Below are positions 7,738 through 15,430 of a DNA stretch of 58,977 nucleotides, piece by piece. The first letter of the stretch is position 1, and each line of letters starts with the position of its first letter. The notes beneath the pieces were generated by a model. That model saw nothing but the letters and a program-made list of their open reading frames with translations. It was not told the DNA's origin and did no database searches. Both the position numbers and the translations under genes were made by a program. This DNA comes from an uncultured Bacteroidales bacterium (GTDB lineage: Bacteria; Bacteroidota; Bacteroidia; Bacteroidales; Bacteroidaceae): assembly GCA_902799355.1 (NCBI GenBank), contig CADCAG010000019.1:1-58977 (forward strand), in the 5' to 3' direction.

Positions 7738-8300
7738 ATTATAAAATTATTCTGGCGAGTAATTCGCCAAGAAGAAAGGAGCTGTTGGCGGGCCTGGACG
7801 TGGACTTCGAGGTGCGCGTGCTGAAAGGTGTCGACGAGAGCTATCCTGCTACGCTGCCAACGGCGGAGATTGCAGAGTATATCGCACTGAAGAAGGCGGC
7901 AGCCTATCGTGAGGCGATGGCTGCTGACGAGCTCATCATTACGGCGGATACCATCGTGGTGCTGAACGACGAGGTGCTGGGCAAACCCAAGGATGCCGCT
8001 GATGCATGTCGCATGCTGCATGAGCTGAGCGGCAAGACGCATCAGGTGGTGACGGGTGTGGTGCTGACCACCATAGGACAACAGGAACACTTCTCCGTAG
8101 TCAGCAACGTGACATTCAAGGAGCTGACGGACGACGAGATAGACTATTACGTGGAGACCTACAAGCCGATGGACAAGGCGGGTGCCTATGGCATCCAGGA
8201 ATGGATAGGCTATGTGGGCGTGACGCGATTGGAAGGCAGCTACTTCAACGTGATGGGACTGCCCGTACAGCGCATTTACGAGGCGCTGAAGCGCTTCTAA
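7731..8300 (+). CDS. maf: Maf family nucleotide pyrophosphatase
   Basis: 189 aa starting at the ATG at 7731, which overlaps the kdsC stop by 7 bp; an upstream in-frame start would overlap kdsC further and add a non-conserved tail. The Maf signature is present: [13 protein letters not shown] at the N-terminus, [15 protein letters not shown] and [11 protein letters not shown] in the middle. Maf proteins hydrolyse non-canonical or excess dTTP/UTP-type nucleotides and have been linked to septum control. The gene ends against the convergent methyltransferase gene with no spacer. Confidence 0.88.
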   Translation: MVNYKIILASNSPRRKELLAGLDVDFEVRVLKGVDESYPATLPTAEIAEYIALKKAAAYREAMAADELIITADTIVVLNDEVLGKPKDAADACRMLHELSGKTHQVVTGVVLTTIGQQEHFSVVSNVTFKELTDDEIDYYVETYKPMDKAGAYGIQEWIGYVGVTRLEGSYFNVMGLPVQRIYEALKRF

Positions 8301-9038
8301 CTATCGACGGCGGAACTCTGAACAGGTGATGGCGGTTGCTATCGCTACGTTGAGGCTTTCGGCCGTCTCGCTGTTTTTATTGAAGTTAGGTATCAAGAGC
8401 TTGTGGGTAACAAGTGGACGGACATTCTGCGAGATGCCGTTGCCCTCGTTACCCATGACGATAATGCCCTGCTGTGACAGCTCCTGCTGGTAGATGTCGT
8501 TGCCGTCGAGCAACGTGCCGTAGATGGGGCCGTCGTACTGCTGCAACAGCTCTACGAGGTCGCAATAGACGATGTGGATATGTGCCAGTGAACCCATCGT
8601 GGCCTGTACCACCTTGGGATTATACACGTCGGCGGTATCTTCCGAACAGTAGATGGTGTCGATGCCAAACCAGTCGGCAATGCGGATAATGGTGCCTAAA
8701 TTGCCTGGATCCTGCACGCTGTCTAAAGCCAGCGAGAGGCCTGATGGCTGATGGCTGATGGTTGATGGCTGAGGGATTTCAAAGACGGCTAGAACCTCCT
8801 GTGGATGCTGCAGGAAGCTGAGCTTGCGCAACTCATCGTCAGTACAAAGTACACAAAGAGAACCGTCCCTTTTGTGTAGTTCTGCTTGTTCGGTGCAGAA
8901 AATGGTACGGGCACGATAGCCAGCACGTAGCAAATCGCCCACAACTTTGGGACCTTCTGCAACGAAAAGACCCTCTTTTTTGCGATTTTTCTTCAGCTCC
9001 AGCGAGCGTACCAGCTTCAATTGATTCTTCGACAGCAT
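8301..9038 (-). CDS. SpoU/TrmH family RNA methyltransferase with a repeat-bearing linker
   Basis: 245 aa. An N-terminal substrate-binding domain (LVRSLELKKNRKKEGLFVAEGPK) precedes the SPOUT catalytic domain with VQDPGNLGTIIRIADWFG, GNEGNGIS and SLNVAIATAI, the three SAM-binding motifs that form the trefoil knot. The family 2'-O-methylates ribose in rRNA or tRNA; the target is unknown. Residues around 90-100 (QPSTISHQPSG) are encoded by a 7-bp repeat tract and lie in the linker between the two domains. A TAACTTTG -7 box lies at 9069-9062. The stop abuts the Maf stop. Confidence 0.87.
   Translation of the reverse strand: MLSKNQLKLVRSLELKKNRKKEGLFVAEGPKVVGDLLRAGYRARTIFCTEQAELHKRDGSLCVLCTDDELRKLSFLQHPQEVLAVFEIPQPSTISHQPSGLSLALDSVQDPGNLGTIIRIADWFGIDTIYCSEDTADVYNPKVVQATMGSLAHIHIVYCDLVELLQQYDGPIYGTLLDGNDIYQQELSQQGIIVMGNEGNGISQNVRPLVTHKLLIPNFNKNSETAESLNVAIATAITCSEFRRR
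8742..8776 (+). repeat. Heptad tract T2 (TGATGGC) inside the methyltransferase gene
   Basis: Five 7-bp units: TGATGGC, TGATGGC, TGATGGT, TGATGGC, TGAGGGA on the plus strand. It lies within the minus-strand methyltransferase CDS; the coding strand reads the complement, so no stop codon arises. Confidence 0.85.
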
Positions 9039-9061
9039 ATCTTCTTTTCTGTTTTTGGTGG

Positions 9062-9069
9062 CAAAGTTA
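9062..9069 (-). promoter_or_regulatory. Putative -7 box of the methyltransferase gene
   Basis: TAACTTTG on the minus strand, 23 bp before the start codon at 9038. No convincing -33 element. Confidence 0.45.
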
Positions 9070-9348
9070 CGAAATAATTTTCATTCAACGAGCCAGTTTG
9101 GTGATAAAGTATTCGTACGGTGTAAAATGTACACATATGAAAATATTATACATAATAAATGTTTGTTCTGAGTCAAAAAGTGGATTAAAATTGTAAAGAA
9201 AGATTTTTCTATTAAGAATGGATAGCTGTGGCTGCTGATGTGAAATGTGACGAGGAAATGTATGTGGCGTGGAGAGTCGTTCCTCTGGTTCAGCTGACTG
9301 TCATTTTCAGATTTTGAGAAATGAAGTGAAGGGTAGGGGAGATGTAGA

Positions 9349-9383
9349 AGGATGAGGGCTGATGGTTGAAGGATGAAGGGACT
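9349..9383 (+). repeat. Heptad tract T3 (TGAAGGA/TGAGGGC/TGATGGT)
   Basis: AGGATGA, GGGCTGA, TGGTTGA, AGGATGA, AGGGACT: TGA recurs every 7 bp, with a G-rich remainder similar to T2. Confidence 0.65.
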
Positions 9384-9513
9384 CGATGGTCATATCGATG
9401 CTAAAAAAGGGAGAAGAAGAGAGTAATCTAATGTAAAATAAATAGAATGGTTTTGGTGTCAGGAGCGGCACGCTGGCTGAAAGAGTGGAAATTGGAGGCT
9501 TTGTAGGCAAAAG

Positions 9514-9541
9514 AAGAGACTGTTGATGTGGACAGTCTCTT
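9514..9541 (-). terminator. Terminator downstream of fic
   Basis: A perfect 10-bp stem: AAGAGACTGT (9514-9523) with ACAGTCTCTT (9532-9541), eight-base loop, about 65 bp past the fic stop. T-rich bases flank it on both strands, so it may work both ways. Confidence 0.65.
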
Positions 9542-9605
9542 TTGTAGTGTAATTTATAAAACGTTAATAACGAATGGTTTATAAAATAATCATTAAAGTA
9601 ACGGG

Positions 9606-10430
9606 TTAGATGTTGACTTTCCACGATCCATTTTTGTTAGCTCCCACGCGTTCTATGACATTTTTCTTGCGTAAAGCCGCTAAAACCTTGTTTACACCGG
9701 CCTCAGAGAGCTGTAGACGGCGGGAGAGAACACCGATAGTGATACGCGGCTCGGCAGCCAGGAGCTTGACAACACGCTGTTCAGACTTCGATAATTGGGT
9801 CTCAGAGTCCTCGTCAACAGCGTTTTCGGCCGATTTATCCTGCACTTTTCCTCTACTTTTATTCTTTACTTTATTCTCTACTTTATTCTTTACCTCCTGG
9901 AGTATAGTATCCAGTAGACAGCGCAAAATGAACTCGATGAAATGGGTAATTTTTGCGTTTTCACCGAAATACGCTAATACGCGACGATATTCCTCTTGCC
10001 GCTCCGTGACTACAGACTCGAACGGAAGACCCGCTAAAATGGGGCGCCATTGTGCTAAAAGGAGCGTCTGCCAGTACAATCCAAGGCGCTCGTTACCCTC
10101 AGAAAAGGGGTGTATGGAGGTCAAATTGTAATGAAAAATGCAGCTACAAATGAGCGGATGCTCCTCTGTGTGTGTCAGCCAGTCGAAGAGCATCGCCATG
10201 TGTAATTTGATGCGTGGATCATTCTGGCTGTAGTGACCCACTCTTTCACTGAGTCCGTCGACCATTCTGCGATGAGCTCGTAAAAGTTCGTCCTCCAGGA
10301 AGGGGTCAATAGGCTCTACTTGATTCTCTGGATTGGGTGTAGAGAGCGTCTCAAGTATTCCAATCTGTTCTGAAATTTCAGAAACTAGTGTGATAGCTTC
10401 CGGTGATAGCTGATACGTTGATGTGAACAT
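9606..10430 (-). CDS. Fic/DOC family protein with degenerate active-site motif and C-terminal winged helix
   Basis: 274 aa. The Fic core is centred on HPFSEGNERLGLYW (about 107-120). Active AMP-transferases have HPFx(D/E)GNGRxxR; here the catalytic His and GN are kept, but G is replaced by E and the final R by L. Upstream, LHMAMLFDWL fits the Fic helices. The C-terminal part has a lysine-rich, 12-bp-repeat-encoded linker (about 175-205) and a winged helix (SEQRVVKLLAAEPRITIGVL...). I infer altered or lost nucleotidyl transfer; it may act as a DNA-binding regulator. The gene stands alone between spacers. Confidence 0.8.
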   Translation of the reverse strand: MFTSTYQLSPEAITLVSEISEQIGILETLSTPNPENQVEPIDPFLEDELLRAHRRMVDGLSERVGHYSQNDPRIKLHMAMLFDWLTHTEEHPLICSCIFHYNLTSIHPFSEGNERLGLYWQTLLLAQWRPILAGLPFESVVTERQEEYRRVLAYFGENAKITHFIEFILRCLLDTILQEVKNKVENKVKNKSRGKVQDKSAENAVDEDSETQLSKSEQRVVKLLAAEPRITIGVLSRRLQLSEAGVNKVLAALRKKNVIERVGANKNGSWKVNI

Positions 10431-10544
10431 AATATTTTACATTTTTAGTTTTCTTTTCTTGTCTTAAGTTAGAAAGTATGGTGCAAAGTCATGCTGTACC
10501 TTATTATTAGCACCATTTTTCTCTTGCAAAAGTAATTAATTTAT

Positions 10545-10575
10545 TTTGCATTTCGCTCGTTTTTTCGTACTTTTG
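10545..10575 (+). promoter_or_regulatory. Promoter of tamL
   Basis: TTTG (10545-10548), 19 bp, TACTTTTG (10568-10575). Only seven bases separate the -7 box from the ATG, leaving no room for a ribosome site. Confidence 0.65.
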
Positions 10576-10582
10576 CCAAGAA

Positions 10583-12793
10583 ATGCGACGTAGAATCATT
10601 TTTTATGTGCTTTTGGCACTTCTTTTTGCCAGCTGTTCAGAGACGAAATTCGTCCCTGAGGGCGAATATTTGCTCGACCGTGCTGACCTGCGTTGTCCAG
10701 AACCGGCACGTTATATGAGTCTGAGTGATATGCGCTCGTTTATCCGTCAGCATGGTAATTCCAGATGGTTCTCTACCTATAAACTACCCTTGAAAACCTA
10801 TTCTCTGTCGGGTCGTGACAGTACGAAATGGATGAACCGTCTGCTGCGGCGCATGGGTGAGCCCCCCGAGCTCTATGACTCGACGCAGACCGTTCAGTCG
10901 TTGGAGGCCCTGCAGATGCAGATGCAGAATCTGGGTTATCTGCGTGCTACGGCCGATGTGGCTATTACGCGTAAAGGAAAGAAGTTGCGCACGCTCTATA
11001 CGCTGCATCCAGGTGTAGCCTATTTCCTGCGTAGTGTGAGCTATGATATTCAAGACACCGCTATCGCCCGTATCCTAGACGGTATACCCCAGGAACGTCG
11101 TGTGCTGCAGAAGGATATGGTGTTCAATGCCGATAACCTCGATCGCGAGCGCACACAGATTACGCAGTATCTCGTCAATCGTGGCTACTACCGTTTTAAT
11201 AAGGACTTCATCACCTATCGTGCCGACTCTATCGAGGGTACCAACAAGATAGACCTCACGCTGGTGCTGCATCCCTATCAGGACAACATGTCGGCGCCAC
11301 GCCCCCACTATGTCTATACCATCGGACGCATCAACTACCTGAGCGGCAATCCTGACAACCCCGTCATTCCGCTGCGTGAGAAGGTGCTTCGTCATAATAC
11401 GTTCATCACTGAGGGCGATATCTATTCTGCTCGTGACCTGCGAAACACGTACAACCACTTCGGTCGACTGGGCATTGTGCGCTATACCAGCATTAACTTC
11501 CGCGAGCACGACAACGAACCCGTGCTGGACTGTGACATCAACCTGAGTACCAACAAGTCGTCGACCATCTCCTTCCAGCCGGAAGGTACCAATACCGCTG
11601 GTGACTTCGGTGCTGCCGCCACCGTCACCTTCCAGAACCGTAACATCTTCCGTGGTTCGGAGAATCTGTCTATCGAGCTGCGTGGCGCCTATGAGGCCAT
11701 CAGGAATCTGGAGGGATATGCCGGTAACGACTTTATAGAATATAGTATAGGTTCGCGCCTGACGTTCCCCCGCTTCATTGCGCCCTTCCTCAGCCGCAGC
11801 TTCCGTCGACGTATCAATGCCACCTCTGAGCTGGGTGTCAACTACGATATGCAGAACCGTCCCGAGTTCCACCGCCGTGTGTTCTCTATGGGCTGGAAGT
11901 ACCGCTGGAACGACCAGCGACACCACGACCGCTACCAGATAGACCTGCTGGACCTGAACTATATCAGCATGCCGTGGATCAGTCCTACCTTCGAGAAGGA
12001 GTACCTGGACAATACCACGTCGCGCAACTCTATTCTGCGCTATAACTATGAGGACCTCTTTATTATGAAGTTCGGTGTGGGCTACTCGTACAACAATAAC
12101 CGCTGGGCCATCAAGGCGAATGTGGAGACGGCAGGTAATGTGCTCAACTGGGCAGCACGTGCCCTACACTTCCATACCAATGCCGACGGACAGTACACGT
12201 TCCTGGATATTGCCTATGCGCAGTATGTGCGTGGCACGTTCGACTTCACCCGTAATATCAATCTCGACTTCAACAACCAGCTGGTGTTCCACATCGGACT
12301 GGGTCTGGCCTATCCATACGGAAACAGCAGCATCCTGCCCTTTGAAAAGCGCTACTTCTCGGGTGGTGCCAACAGTGTGCGTGGATGGAGCGTGAGATCG
12401 CTGGGACCTGGTAAGTTTGTGGGTACTGACGGTCGTATCGACTTCATCAACCAGACGGGTGACATGAAGCTGGACCTGAATATGGAGTATCGTGCCAAGC
12501 TGTTCTGGAAATTCAGCGGCGCCTTGTTCATTGATGCCGGTAACATCTGGACATTGCGTGAATATGAAGACCAGCCTGGCGGACAGTTTAAGTTTGAGGA
12601 GTTCTTTGAACAGCTGGCAGCCAGCTATGGCTTAGGCATCCGTCTGAACTTCGACTATTTCCTGGTACGTTTCGATATGGGTATGAAGGCGGTGAATCCT
12701 GCTTACGAGGATCATGACGGGCATTTCCCGATACTGCATCCGAGTCTCAGTCGCGACTTTGCTTTTCACTTCGCGGTAGGTCTGCCATTCTAA
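10583..12793 (+). CDS. tamL: TamL, lipid-anchored TamA/BamA-family outer membrane assembly protein
   Basis: 736 aa. A lipoprotein signal peptide ends LLFASC with the lipidated Cys at 18, the feature that separates Bacteroidota TamL from TamA. POTRA-like repeats fill about residues 25-330 (SLEALQMQMQNLGYL, TQYLVNRGYYRFNKDF). The C-terminal 16-stranded Omp85 barrel ends HFAVGLPF with a terminal aromatic. RGWSVRSLGPG is the conserved barrel-lumen loop motif. TamL works with TamB in inserting outer-membrane proteins. The 3' end overlaps the convergent lipoprotein gene by 47 bp. Start choice: first ATG, immediately after the promoter; no alternative start precedes the signal peptide. Confidence 0.88.
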   Translation: MRRRIIFYVLLALLFASCSETKFVPEGEYLLDRADLRCPEPARYMSLSDMRSFIRQHGNSRWFSTYKLPLKTYSLSGRDSTKWMNRLLRRMGEPPELYDSTQTVQSLEALQMQMQNLGYLRATADVAITRKGKKLRTLYTLHPGVAYFLRSVSYDIQDTAIARILDGIPQERRVLQKDMVFNADNLDRERTQITQYLVNRGYYRFNKDFITYRADSIEGTNKIDLTLVLHPYQDNMSAPRPHYVYTIGRINYLSGNPDNPVIPLREKVLRHNTFITEGDIYSARDLRNTYNHFGRLGIVRYTSINFREHDNEPVLDCDINLSTNKSSTISFQPEGTNTAGDFGAAATVTFQNRNIFRGSENLSIELRGAYEAIRNLEGYAGNDFIEYSIGSRLTFPRFIAPFLSRSFRRRINATSELGVNYDMQNRPEFHRRVFSMGWKYRWNDQRHHDRYQIDLLDLNYISMPWISPTFEKEYLDNTTSRNSILRYNYEDLFIMKFGVGYSYNNNRWAIKANVETAGNVLNWAARALHFHTNADGQYTFLDIAYAQYVRGTFDFTRNINLDFNNQLVFHIGLGLAYPYGNSSILPFEKRYFSGGANSVRGWSVRSLGPGKFVGTDGRIDFINQTGDMKLDLNMEYRAKLFWKFSGALFIDAGNIWTLREYEDQPGGQFKFEEFFEQLAASYGLGIRLNFDYFLVRFDMGMKAVNPAYEDHDGHFPILHPSLSRDFAFHFAVGLPF

Positions 12794-13190
12794 CCAGCCA
12801 GCTGCCGTTGCGCTTGACAACGGTGATGTGGAACAACGCCTTTTCTTCCTGTGACGACTCTCCTGCATGGATACTGGGGCTGATGCTGTTGCTTACTGCC
12901 AGTTCCACCACCCGCAGGGTGTCGTTGGCGTCAGGAAAGAAGTCGGTAGCCTCTACCTCTGCAGCATGCTGTTTCAGCAAGTCGAGGTCGTGCTGGGTGG
13001 TGTTGGAGGCTGCAAACTGTAACCAGCGGCGACTCTCAGGGGTGCTTAGCGCTTCGGCGGCGTGGTAGTCGCAGTTGAAGAATGCTTCGCCCCATTCTAC
13101 AGCAACGGCTGTAGCTTGGTCGTCGTCACGTTGTATCATGTTACAGGCTGTCAGCGACAGCATCAGTGTCCATATCAGGAGTTTCTTCAT
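12747..13190 (-). CDS. Small lipoprotein, possibly NTF2-like/DUF4878-like
   Basis: 147 aa. The signal peptide MKKLLIWTLMLSLTAC gives Cys16 as the lipidation site. The mature part starts with a helix carrying AVEWGEAFFNCDYHAAEALS and ends VVKRNGSWLVRMADLP, the helix-then-sheet order seen in small NTF2-fold proteins such as DUF4878. No catalytic residues stand out and the assignment is tentative. A minus-strand TATCTTTG box at 13220-13213 lies 23 bp upstream of the start. The last 16 codons lie antisense to the end of tamL. Confidence 0.7.
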   Translation of the reverse strand: MKKLLIWTLMLSLTACNMIQRDDDQATAVAVEWGEAFFNCDYHAAEALSTPESRRWLQFAASNTTQHDLDLLKQHAAEVEATDFFPDANDTLRVVELAVSNSISPSIHAGESSQEEKALFHITVVKRNGSWLVRMADLPRSEKQSRD

Positions 13191-13212
13191 TGTTTACGGT
13201 ATCTTTTGCGTG

Positions 13213-13272
13213 CAAAGATATAAAATAATTGAGAATTGAGAATGGAGAATTGAGATTTTTTTTGTACTTTTG
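13213..13272. promoter_or_regulatory. Divergent promoter pair around heptad tract T4
   Basis: TATCTTTG on the minus strand (13220-13213) serves the lipoprotein; TACTTTTG on the plus strand (13265-13272) serves the WalJ-like gene. Tract T4 fills the space between them where both -33 regions would fall, and no TTTG -33 box is seen for either. Confidence 0.55.
13229..13256 (+). repeat. Heptad tract T4 (TGAGAAT)
   Basis: TTGAGAA, TTGAGAA, TGGAGAA, TTGAGAT: four 7-bp units, read as TGAGAAT in TGA phase. Confidence 0.8.
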
Positions 13273-13294
13273 CAGTCAAATTACAAAAAAAGTC

Positions 13295-14098
13295 ATGCTG
13301 AAATTCATCTCTTTCGGTAGTGGTAGTAGCGGTAACTGCTATCTGTTGGCAACCCCAACCGACACACTACTCATCGATATAGGGGTAGGGCTGAGAGGCC
13401 TGAAGAAAGCCTGTCGCGACTATGGCGTCAGTCTTTCCAGCGTGAAGCATGTGCTCATTACGCACGACCACGCTGACCATATTAAGTCGGTAGGCGCTTT
13501 CAGCAACGACTATCAGGTACCTATCTATGCCACTCGCGAGGTGCACGACGGCATAAACCGCAACTATTGTGTGGTCAAGAAGGTGGCAGCAGAGCAGGTA
13601 GGACTGGTAGAGAAGGGCAAGACGCTGCAGCTGGGCGATTTCACGGTGACCCCGTTTGCTGTGCCGCACGATAGTGCCGACAATGTGGGCTATTTCATTG
13701 AGGCAGAGGGTACGAACTTCTGTCTGATGACCGATGCAGGTAGTGTCACTGACGAGATGAAGCAGTATATCAGTCGGGCGCATCATCTGGTCATTGAGGC
13801 CAACCACGATATTGAGATGGTGCAGAACGGTCCTTATCCGCCATTCCTCAAGGAGCGCATCCTCTCGGGTACGGGCCATCTGAACAATCACGACTGTGGT
13901 GTAGCGATAGCAGAGAATATGTCAGAGCAGCTGAAGAACGTATGGCTCTGTCACCTCAGCGAGGAAAACAACCATCCGGAACTGGCTCGCAAGACGGTAG
14001 AGAGTGTTCTGCGCAGCTATGGTATTATTGCTGGTGTCGATGTCCGTCTGGAAGTGCTTAAGCGTACCACTCCCACTGGTCCTTTTGAATTAGAGTAG
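13295..14098 (+). CDS. MBL-fold metallohydrolase, WalJ/YycJ-like
   Basis: 267 aa from the ATG at 13295, which begins the conserved MLKFISFGSGSSGNCYLL; an in-frame start at 13229 would read through the heptad tract. The metal-binding motif THDHADHI is at about residues 55-62, further ligands lie in DAGSVTDEM and NHDIEMV, and SGTGHLNNHDCG is close to the family's C-terminal His motif. WalJ-type proteins are exonuclease-like metallo-beta-lactamase-fold enzymes associated with DNA transactions. Cytoplasmic. Downstream is a 46-bp gap to the convergent lolE-like stop. Confidence 0.85.
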   Translation: MLKFISFGSGSSGNCYLLATPTDTLLIDIGVGLRGLKKACRDYGVSLSSVKHVLITHDHADHIKSVGAFSNDYQVPIYATREVHDGINRNYCVVKKVAAEQVGLVEKGKTLQLGDFTVTPFAVPHDSADNVGYFIEAEGTNFCLMTDAGSVTDEMKQYISRAHHLVIEANHDIEMVQNGPYPPFLKERILSGTGHLNNHDCGVAIAENMSEQLKNVWLCHLSEENNHPELARKTVESVLRSYGIIAGVDVRLEVLKRTTPTGPFELE

Positions 14099-14144
14099 AC
14101 TCACCTCTAGCTTCTCACCCCCCTATATATATAATAAGGTGTAA

Positions 14145-15392
14145 CTAGTCAAACTGCATCGCTTTGACTGGCTGGATGTGTGATACCAGATAGCTGGGTG
14201 CTATCAGTACGAAGACAGAGATGAGCAGCGTAGCCACGTTGAGGGCGACGATGATGGGGATGTTGAGTTCCATGGGTGCTGTGTCCACATAGTAGCTGGC
14301 GGGGTCGAGGTGTATGAAACTCGTCTGCTGTTGTAATACGACTAAGCCGATGCCTATCACGTCGCCAATGAGCAATCCCTGACTGATGATGAAGGCTGCA
14401 AACCATAGGAAGGTGTGGCGCACCGACTTGTTGCGCGCTCCCAAAGCCTTCAGGATGCCAATCATCTGTGTACGTTCCAGAATGATGATGAGCAGACCGC
14501 TAATCATGGTGAAGCCTGCCACACAAATCATCAGTGCCAGGATAATCCATACGTTGATGTCCAGCAGCGAGAGCCACGAGAATATCTGCGGATAGGCCTC
14601 GAAGATGGTTTGTGAGGAGAGCGTCTCGCCATAGCGGTCGGTATGGTTCTTGATCAGCTCGACAACTGCCATATTGGTTTCGTTGATGTGCTCAAAGTCC
14701 TTGACGAGAATCTCTGCACCGCTGCACTGGTCGCTCTCCCAGTCGTTCAGACGGCTGGTGGTGCGCTGGTCGGTCAGACAGAGCACGTCGTCAAACTGCT
14801 TCATATTGCTCTGATAGATGCCGCTGACGGTAAAGCGTCGCGCACGGACATCGTCGTAGGCAATGAAGTAGGCATACACCTTGTCGCCCACATGCAGGTG
14901 CAGCTTGTCGGCCATCTTACGCGACACCACTACCTGGTTGCTGCTCTTCTGGCTGCTGAACGTCGGCAGCTTGCCTTCTTGCATGTTCTGGCGGATGAAC
15001 GAGAGGTCGTAGTCTTCACCAACACCCTTGAAGGCTACACCCAGGAAGTCGCTATCGGTTTTCAGTATGCCCTGCGTCATCGTGTAACACTCCACGTGAC
15101 GGACGTTGGGAATCTTCTTGAGTTTGCGCATCAGCGTGTCACTGATGGCGATGGGGGCGGGTACGGCAGTCTGCTGGGTAACGAAGTTGGTCATTTGTAT
15201 GTGGCTGCCAAAGCCTACCACCTTGTCGCGGATGGTGTGCTTAAAGCCCAGTATCACGCTGACCGTTATAATCATGACAGCTAATCCTATCGCTACCCCC
15301 ACGGTAGCGATACGAATAGCAGGACGACTCACCTCGTGGCGGTCGCCCTCAGAAAAATAGATTCGTTTAGCTATGAATAGCGGGAAGTTCAA
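14145..15392 (-). CDS. LolC/LolE-type ABC transporter permease with a TTG start
   Basis: 415 aa. An N-terminal membrane helix (VGVAIGLAVMIITVSVILGF), a periplasmic domain (about 60-255) and three C-terminal helices of the FtsX family (about 270-405) give the LolC/E layout. These move lipoproteins out of the inner membrane together with LolD, which is not in this window. The start is TTG at 15392: homologues begin MNFPLFIA, the reading frame has a TGA two codons upstream, and the next ATG is inside the first helix. The TTG lies inside a heptad repeat tract and no ribosome site is seen. It follows the aminotransferase by 24 bp on the same strand. Confidence 0.83.
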   Translation of the reverse strand: MNFPLFIAKRIYFSEGDRHEVSRPAIRIATVGVAIGLAVMIITVSVILGFKHTIRDKVVGFGSHIQMTNFVTQQTAVPAPIAISDTLMRKLKKIPNVRHVECYTMTQGILKTDSDFLGVAFKGVGEDYDLSFIRQNMQEGKLPTFSSQKSSNQVVVSRKMADKLHLHVGDKVYAYFIAYDDVRARRFTVSGIYQSNMKQFDDVLCLTDQRTTSRLNDWESDQCSGAEILVKDFEHINETNMAVVELIKNHTDRYGETLSSQTIFEAYPQIFSWLSLLDINVWIILALMICVAGFTMISGLLIIILERTQMIGILKALGARNKSVRHTFLWFAAFIISQGLLIGDVIGIGLVVLQQQTSFIHLDPASYYVDTAPMELNIPIIVALNVATLLISVFVLIAPSYLVSHIQPVKAMQFD

Positions 15393-15430
15393 TTGTCAAC
15401 TTTCAACTTTCAACTCTCAACTTTCAACTC
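15389..15430 (-). repeat. Heptad tract T5 (TGAAAGT/TGAGAGT) spanning a stop/start pair
   Basis: Six 7-bp units; on the minus strand GAGTTGA, AAGTTGA, GAGTTGA, AAGTTGA, AAGTTGA, CAATTGA. It contains the aminotransferase TGA stop (15419-15417) and the lolE-like TTG start (15392-15390). Confidence 0.85.

Larger units (their letters stand above)
9039..9605. other. Gene-free spacer between fic and the methyltransferase
   Basis: About 570 bp. It holds the methyltransferase -7 box, heptad tract T3 and the terminator downstream of fic. The rest (about 9090-9300) is AT-rich and shows no ORF or structure I can support. A minus-strand ORF over 9307-9624 is low-complexity Ser/Pro text read through the repeat. 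Confidence 0.6.

Noticed and set aside
9307-9624. Minus-strand ORF (105 aa) downstream of fic
   Set aside because: Ser/Pro-rich translation of heptad tract T3 and the terminator; no coding character.
11075-11926. Minus-strand ORF (283 aa) inside tamL
   Set aside because: Antisense shadow of a confident coding region; no start context or recognisable motif.
14099-14144. Terminator between the WalJ-like and LolE-like genes
   Set aside because: The AT run and scattered CACCT/AGGTG do not form a convincing stem with adjacent T-run.
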